A stretch of DNA of 15,303 nucleotides from positions 1-15,303 of the forward strand of contig JAHIKV010000039.1 of NCBI GenBank assembly GCA_018897395.1, read 5' to 3'. The translations under genes were made by a program, and so were the position numbers. Shown piece by piece: positions 12,217 to 15,303 of the stretch (position 1 is the first letter of the stretch; every line of letters starts with the position of its first letter). Source of the DNA: Planctomycetota bacterium (GTDB taxonomy: Bacteria; Planctomycetota; Planctomycetia; Pirellulales; Thermoguttaceae). Under the pieces are notes generated by a model. The model was given only the letters and a program-made list of their open reading frames with translations. It did no database searches and was not told the DNA's origin.

Positions 12217-13959
12217 CTATTCGGCAACCTCTTCAACGTATTTTTTTACTTCTTCCTTCAGGTAGTTTTTCACGTCGCGGGCGTTTTCCATGGTCATTAC
12301 CCGTTCGGCCACGGTCCGGCACTCGGGAATGGTCACGCGGCGGCAAAGATTTTTCACCTCGGGAATGGCGCTGGGCGTGACGCTGAACCTTCGCAAACCC
12401 ATCCCCAGCAGGAGTATTGTGTACAAGGGGCTGCCGCTCATTTGCCCGCACATGCTGATCGGCACCGGCTTTCGGTCGGCGGCCTCGATCGCCATGGCGA
12501 CCAGTTTCAGCACCGCCGGATCGACGGGGTTGTACAGTCCGACCACGTCCTTGTTGGTGCGGTCGACGGCCAGCGTGTATTGGATCAGGTCGTTGGTGCC
12601 GATGCTGAGGAAATCGACCTCCTCGACGAAGCGGTCGGCCATCATCGCGGCGGCGGGCGTCTCGACCATCATCCCCACCGGCATGTTGCGGTCGAACGGG
12701 AGGTTATGTTCCTGGAGGTCTTCCATCACGTCGGCCAGCACCATTTTCGCCTGGCGCAGCTCCAACAGGGTGGAGACCAGCGGGAACATGACATGCACTT
12801 TGCCCAAGACGGATGCCCGCAATATCGCCCTCAACTGCGTGCGGAACACCGGCAGGTTGCGTAGCGCCAGGCGGATGCTGCGCAGCCCGAGGCACGGGTT
12901 GCGGTTGTCTTCCGGGTGAGGCATGTTGGGCATCTTGTCGGCGCCCAGGTCGAAGGTGCGGATCACCACCGGCTTGTTGCCCATCGCCTGGACCACGCGG
13001 GTATACGCCTGGTAATGAATCTCCTCGGTCGGTTCTATCTCGGCGCCGAGATAGAGGAACTCGGTGCGGTAGAGTCCCACGCCGTCGGCCCCGCGATCGA
13101 CGCAATGATCGACCTCGTAGGGGAACTCGATGTTGCCCAGCAGTTCGATGCGGACGCCGTCGCGGGTTTCGGCGGGCAGATCGCGTAGCGGCTCGAGCTT
13201 GGTCGCCTGGATCCGCTTCTCTTCGGCCTCGCGGCGGTATCGGGCCAGCGTCTCCTCGTCGGGCTGCAGGATCACCAGCCCCTGGTCGCCGTCGATGATC
13301 ACCGTCTCGCCGCCGGAAACATCGGTCAGGAACGGGCCGGTGCCCACCACGGCGGGTATTTCCAGGGCCTCGGCGACGATCGCCGTATGGCTGCCGGGTC
13401 CGCCGACCTCGGTGACGAAGCCGCGGACGAAACGCCGGTCGAGGTTCGATGTCTCGCTGGGCGTAAGGTTGTGGGCCAAAACCAGCACGGGCGAGGTGAG
13501 GTGCGATATCCCTTCGCGGCGCCGACCGAGCAGGTGCCGGAGCAGGCGTTTTTCGATGTCGAAGATGTCGTTGGCCCGCTCCGCGAGGTAGGAGCTTTCC
13601 AGGCGTTGAAAGACCTGGGCGTAACGCCGCAGGACGTGGCTGACGGCGTACTCGGGCGAGTAGTGCCGCTGGCGGATCAGCTCCTCGACTTCGCCGCGGA
13701 GGCGGGAGTCTTGGAGCATTTGCAGGTGGGCCTCGAAGATCGCGCCGTACTTCTCGCCCAACTCGGCGGAGACGGTCTCTCGATGGTGGGCAATTTCGAC
13801 CGCCGCCGCGGTCACCGCCTTGTTGAACCGCTCGAGTTCATCGACCACCGCGTCGCGCGCGACGAAGCGGCGCGGGATGCGGAATCCCTCGGTGTCCATC
13901 ACCAGCGCCTCGCCGATGACCGCGCCCGGAGAGACGGCAATTCCTTGAAGTTTCTGCAT
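12217..13959 (-). CDS. ptsI: Phosphoenolpyruvate-protein phosphotransferase (PTS enzyme I)
   Basis: Enzyme I takes phosphate from phosphoenolpyruvate onto a histidine and passes it to HPr. The 580-aa protein has the N-terminal HPr-binding and phosphohistidine domains with GGPGSHTAIVAEAL (active His191). The TIM-barrel PEP site follows: GLYRTEFL, RTFDLGADK, MVETPAAA, SIGTNDLIQYTLAVDR and SMCGQMSG, whose Cys504 is the expected catalytic acid. No GAF domain is attached, so it resembles ordinary EI rather than the PtsP form. It starts 6 nt after the ptsH stop and is the last gene of hpf-ptsN-ptsH-ptsI. No sugar permease is nearby, so regulatory use is inferred. Confidence 0.97.
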   Translation of the reverse strand: MQKLQGIAVSPGAVIGEALVMDTEGFRIPRRFVARDAVVDELERFNKAVTAAAVEIAHHRETVSAELGEKYGAIFEAHLQMLQDSRLRGEVEELIRQRHYSPEYAVSHVLRRYAQVFQRLESSYLAERANDIFDIEKRLLRHLLGRRREGISHLTSPVLVLAHNLTPSETSNLDRRFVRGFVTEVGGPGSHTAIVAEALEIPAVVGTGPFLTDVSGGETVIIDGDQGLVILQPDEETLARYRREAEEKRIQATKLEPLRDLPAETRDGVRIELLGNIEFPYEVDHCVDRGADGVGLYRTEFLYLGAEIEPTEEIHYQAYTRVVQAMGNKPVVIRTFDLGADKMPNMPHPEDNRNPCLGLRSIRLALRNLPVFRTQLRAILRASVLGKVHVMFPLVSTLLELRQAKMVLADVMEDLQEHNLPFDRNMPVGMMVETPAAAMMADRFVEEVDFLSIGTNDLIQYTLAVDRTNKDVVGLYNPVDPAVLKLVAMAIEAADRKPVPISMCGQMSGSPLYTILLLGMGLRRFSVTPSAIPEVKNLCRRVTIPECRTVAERVMTMENARDVKNYLKEEVKKYVEEVAE

Positions 13960-13965
13960 CGGCGA

Positions 13966-14259
13966 TTACGCGGATTCCTGTGTTTCGTCGTTGAACTTGC
14001 CGGCGAACAAGGGTTCGAGCGCGTCGGCGACGGCGGCGGCGTCCGGCCCGACGGCCTCGATCTCCACCCGTTCGCCCAACTCGGCCACCATGGTCATGAT
14101 TTGCAGCACCTCGGTTGCCCTCGCTTGCCGGTCTTTCTTGACCAACTTAACTTGCGATTTGCCTTGTCCAACTATCTTTGAAATGGCCAAAGCGGTCCGT
14201 GCATGCACACCCATTGGATCGGTGACCACTACGGTTCGCCTGACAACGGTTTCCGACAT
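13966..14259 (-). CDS. ptsH: HPr family phosphocarrier protein
   Basis: HPr shuttles phosphate from enzyme I to EIIA proteins. The 97-aa protein has the active-site segment DPMGVHARTA with His19 and the typical single-domain length plus a short acidic tail. Aligned without gaps to E. coli HPr, the usual Pro of HARPA is Thr22. The regulatory Ser46 position is Glu50 (in ATEVLQIM), so phosphorylation by HPr kinase at this position is not possible, and the charge could mimic the phosphorylated state. It sits 7 nt after ptsN and 6 nt before ptsI. It could be called NPr, given its PtsN neighbour. Confidence 0.95.
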   Translation of the reverse strand: MSETVVRRTVVVTDPMGVHARTALAISKIVGQGKSQVKLVKKDRQARATEVLQIMTMVAELGERVEIEAVGPDAAAVADALEPLFAGKFNDETQESA

Positions 14260-14266
14260 GGCTGCG

Positions 14267-14743
14267 TCACGCTACGAACTGGTTGTTGTCGGCTTCGTTC
14301 AACAGGGTCTGGATGTCCTCCGTGCACTTGGCCTGTTTGAGGAATCGGCAGAAGGTGTCGTTGCGAAGCTGACGGGAGATGTTTTCCAACGCCCGAAGGT
14401 GGTCGCCGGGTCGGTCGGGAGGGGAAACCAGCAGGAAAAACACGTGTACGGCTTCCCCGTCCAGGCTGTCGAAATTGACCCCCTGGGGGTTGACCGCCAC
14501 CGAGCCGATCAAATGATCGACGCTGGGGTGCTTGGTGTGTGGCACGGCCACTCCGCGGCCGATTCCGGTGCTACCCAATTCCTCGCGTTTTAGGATCGCC
14601 TCGACAATGCTCTCAAGCTCATCCGCCTGGATTTTGCCCGCCTCGCACAACGCCTGGACCATTTCCCGGATCGCCCCTTCCTTGTCCTGGGCTTTAAGTT
14701 GCGAGAGGATTGCCTCGCGGCAGATAAAATCAACGAACTTCAT
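14267..14743 (-). CDS. ptsN: PTS EIIA-Ntr type regulatory protein
   Basis: This is the terminal phosphate acceptor of the nitrogen-type PTS. In other bacteria it controls potassium transport, stress and nitrogen responses by its phosphorylation state. The 158-aa EIIA fold has the motif GIGRGVAVPHTKH with predicted active His69, followed by FFLLVSPPDRPGDHLRALENI, typical of PtsN rather than fructose EIIA. A purine-rich GGAAGAG precedes the ATG at 14741-14743. It follows hpf by 17 nt. The order hpf-ptsN-HPr matches the classic rpoN-linked cluster of proteobacteria, but rpoN is not within the window. Confidence 0.95.
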   Translation of the reverse strand: MKFVDFICREAILSQLKAQDKEGAIREMVQALCEAGKIQADELESIVEAILKREELGSTGIGRGVAVPHTKHPSVDHLIGSVAVNPQGVNFDSLDGEAVHVFFLLVSPPDRPGDHLRALENISRQLRNDTFCRFLKQAKCTEDIQTLLNEADNNQFVA

Positions 14744-14760
14744 GCGTGTGCTCTTCCTTT

Positions 14761-15078
14761 CTATGCCCGGTGTCCAGCGCCGCGATGGCGGTCTTGGACC
14801 TTCTCTTTGTGTTTCCGCAATTGTTGTTCCATTCGGTCGATCGCCGCGTCGACCGCGGCCGGCAAGTTCTCCGCCTCTCCGACCGCGACGAATTCATGCT
14901 TCTTGGCTGAAGCTTTGAGATCGACCACGGGCTGGTTCCGATGTTCCAGGTCGATGATGGCGTTGATCGCGTTGAGACGATCGTAGAGCCGGTCCAATTT
15001 TTCCAACTTCTCCCGAATCATGGCTTGGGCCGGTTCACTGACGTGCCCGTGCCGGACCGAAATGCTTATCTGCACCAA
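14761..15078 (-). CDS. hpf: Ribosome hibernation promoting factor, short form (HPF/YfiA family)
   Basis: The protein binds the 30S decoding region and helps store inactive ribosomes. At 105 aa it is the short type, with only the N-terminal domain: VQISISVRHGHVSEPAQAMI, EKLEKLDRLYDRL, the central SAKKHEFVAVGEAENLPAAV and the basic helix RMEQQLRKHKEKVQD. The long-form dimerisation domain is missing. No ATG is available. TTG at 15076-15078 or GTG at 15073-15075 follows the ribosome site AAGGAG (15084-15089) at 5 or 8 nt, and GTG has the better spacing. It is the first gene of the PTS operon, linking ribosome storage with PTS signalling. Confidence 0.93.
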   Translation of the reverse strand: MVQISISVRHGHVSEPAQAMIREKLEKLDRLYDRLNAINAIIDLEHRNQPVVDLKASAKKHEFVAVGEAENLPAAVDAAIDRMEQQLRKHKEKVQDRHRGAGHRA

Positions 15079-15109
15079 ATCGACTCCTTATGAATGCAGT
15101 GAATATCTC

Positions 15110-15138
15110 ATTCTAGCGACCAGCCACCGGAGAGACAA
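15110..15138 (-). promoter_or_regulatory. Predicted promoter of hpf-ptsN-ptsH-ptsI
   Basis: On the minus strand, TTGTCT (15133-15138), a 17-bp spacer and TAGAAT (15110-15115). A start near 15103 leaves a leader of about 25 nt containing AAGGAG. No sigma54-type -24/-12 pair was seen. Confidence 0.5.
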
Positions 15139-15178
15139 ACGCAAACTCGCTCCGTATTTTCGCGGTGTGGGTGGTTAG

Positions 15179-15209
15179 GTTGGGGTGGCAGTACAACCGC
15201 CGTCCCAGC
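15179..15209. repeat. Degenerate family A palindrome upstream of hpf
   Basis: The left arm GTTGGGGTGGCAGT (15179-15192) is intact and the spacer is ACA. The right arm (15196-15209) differs from a perfect complement at three positions. A small hairpin, AGAAAG/CTTTCT (15213-15230), follows. The remaining bases to 15303 show no gene. Confidence 0.8.
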
Positions 15210-15303
15210 GAAAGAAAGTAGTCGCTTTCTAAACCCTGTTTTTGACGTGCATATAGCCCGCCCTCTTCAGTCTAGCTTTTTCGCGGTTTTTCGTAAGGGG
15301 GGG

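Noticed and set aside
15100..15303. A sigma54 promoter for the PTS operon
   Set aside because: No TGGCAC-N5-TTGC pair with correct spacing was found. The TGGCAG present belongs to a family A repeat.

Overview
The window is GC-rich chromosomal DNA that I read as a member of the Planctomycetota, probably Pirellulales-like. This is an inference. It rests on a DUF434/DUF5616 protein, an EF-hand lipoprotein typical of that phylum, a three-part NAD(P) transhydrogenase, weak or missing Shine-Dalgarno sites on several genes, and above all the dense set of palindromic repeats between genes. There are 15 protein genes, and all the conserved ones look intact. No tRNA, rRNA or CRISPR array was seen.

Layout. 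1-4256 (+ strand): the RNA ligase rtcB, a YbhB-like PEBP-family protein with two plausible starts, a DUF434 protein with a palindromic repeat built into its reading frame, and an EF-hand lipoprotein. 4566-7731 (- strand): pntAA-pntAb-pntB, encoding proton-translocating transhydrogenase, with 295 bp of stacked and nested hairpins between pntAA and pntAb. 8053-8907 (+): rplM-rpsI. 9120-11963 (-): a radical-SAM-associated DUF2344 protein, RNase E/G and rplU. This resembles the widespread cluster DUF2344-rng-rplU-rpmA-obg, but rpmA is not downstream. 12217-15078 (-): hpf-ptsN-ptsH-ptsI, a complete regulatory (nitrogen-type) phosphotransferase chain with no sugar permease in view.

Five well-spaced sigma70-like promoters can be read directly (PEBP, pntAA, rplM, rplU, hpf), plus a weaker one for the EF-hand gene. 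All five have 17-18 bp spacers.

The most unusual content is the repeats. Family A has 14-bp arms (GTTGGGGTGGCAGT) around a 3-nt spacer, with about seven full, split or partial copies. Family B is a 134-135 bp string of four hairpins, with a tandem pair, an interrupted copy and a variant copy. Two MITE-like elements have inserted into other repeats. One is 136 bp with 21-bp perfect ends, an 8-bp target duplication and IS66-like GTAA termini, and it sits at the exact centre of a family A palindrome. The other is 118 bp and interrupts family B. Most repeats begin within 0-8 nt of a stop codon, and one lies in frame inside a gene.
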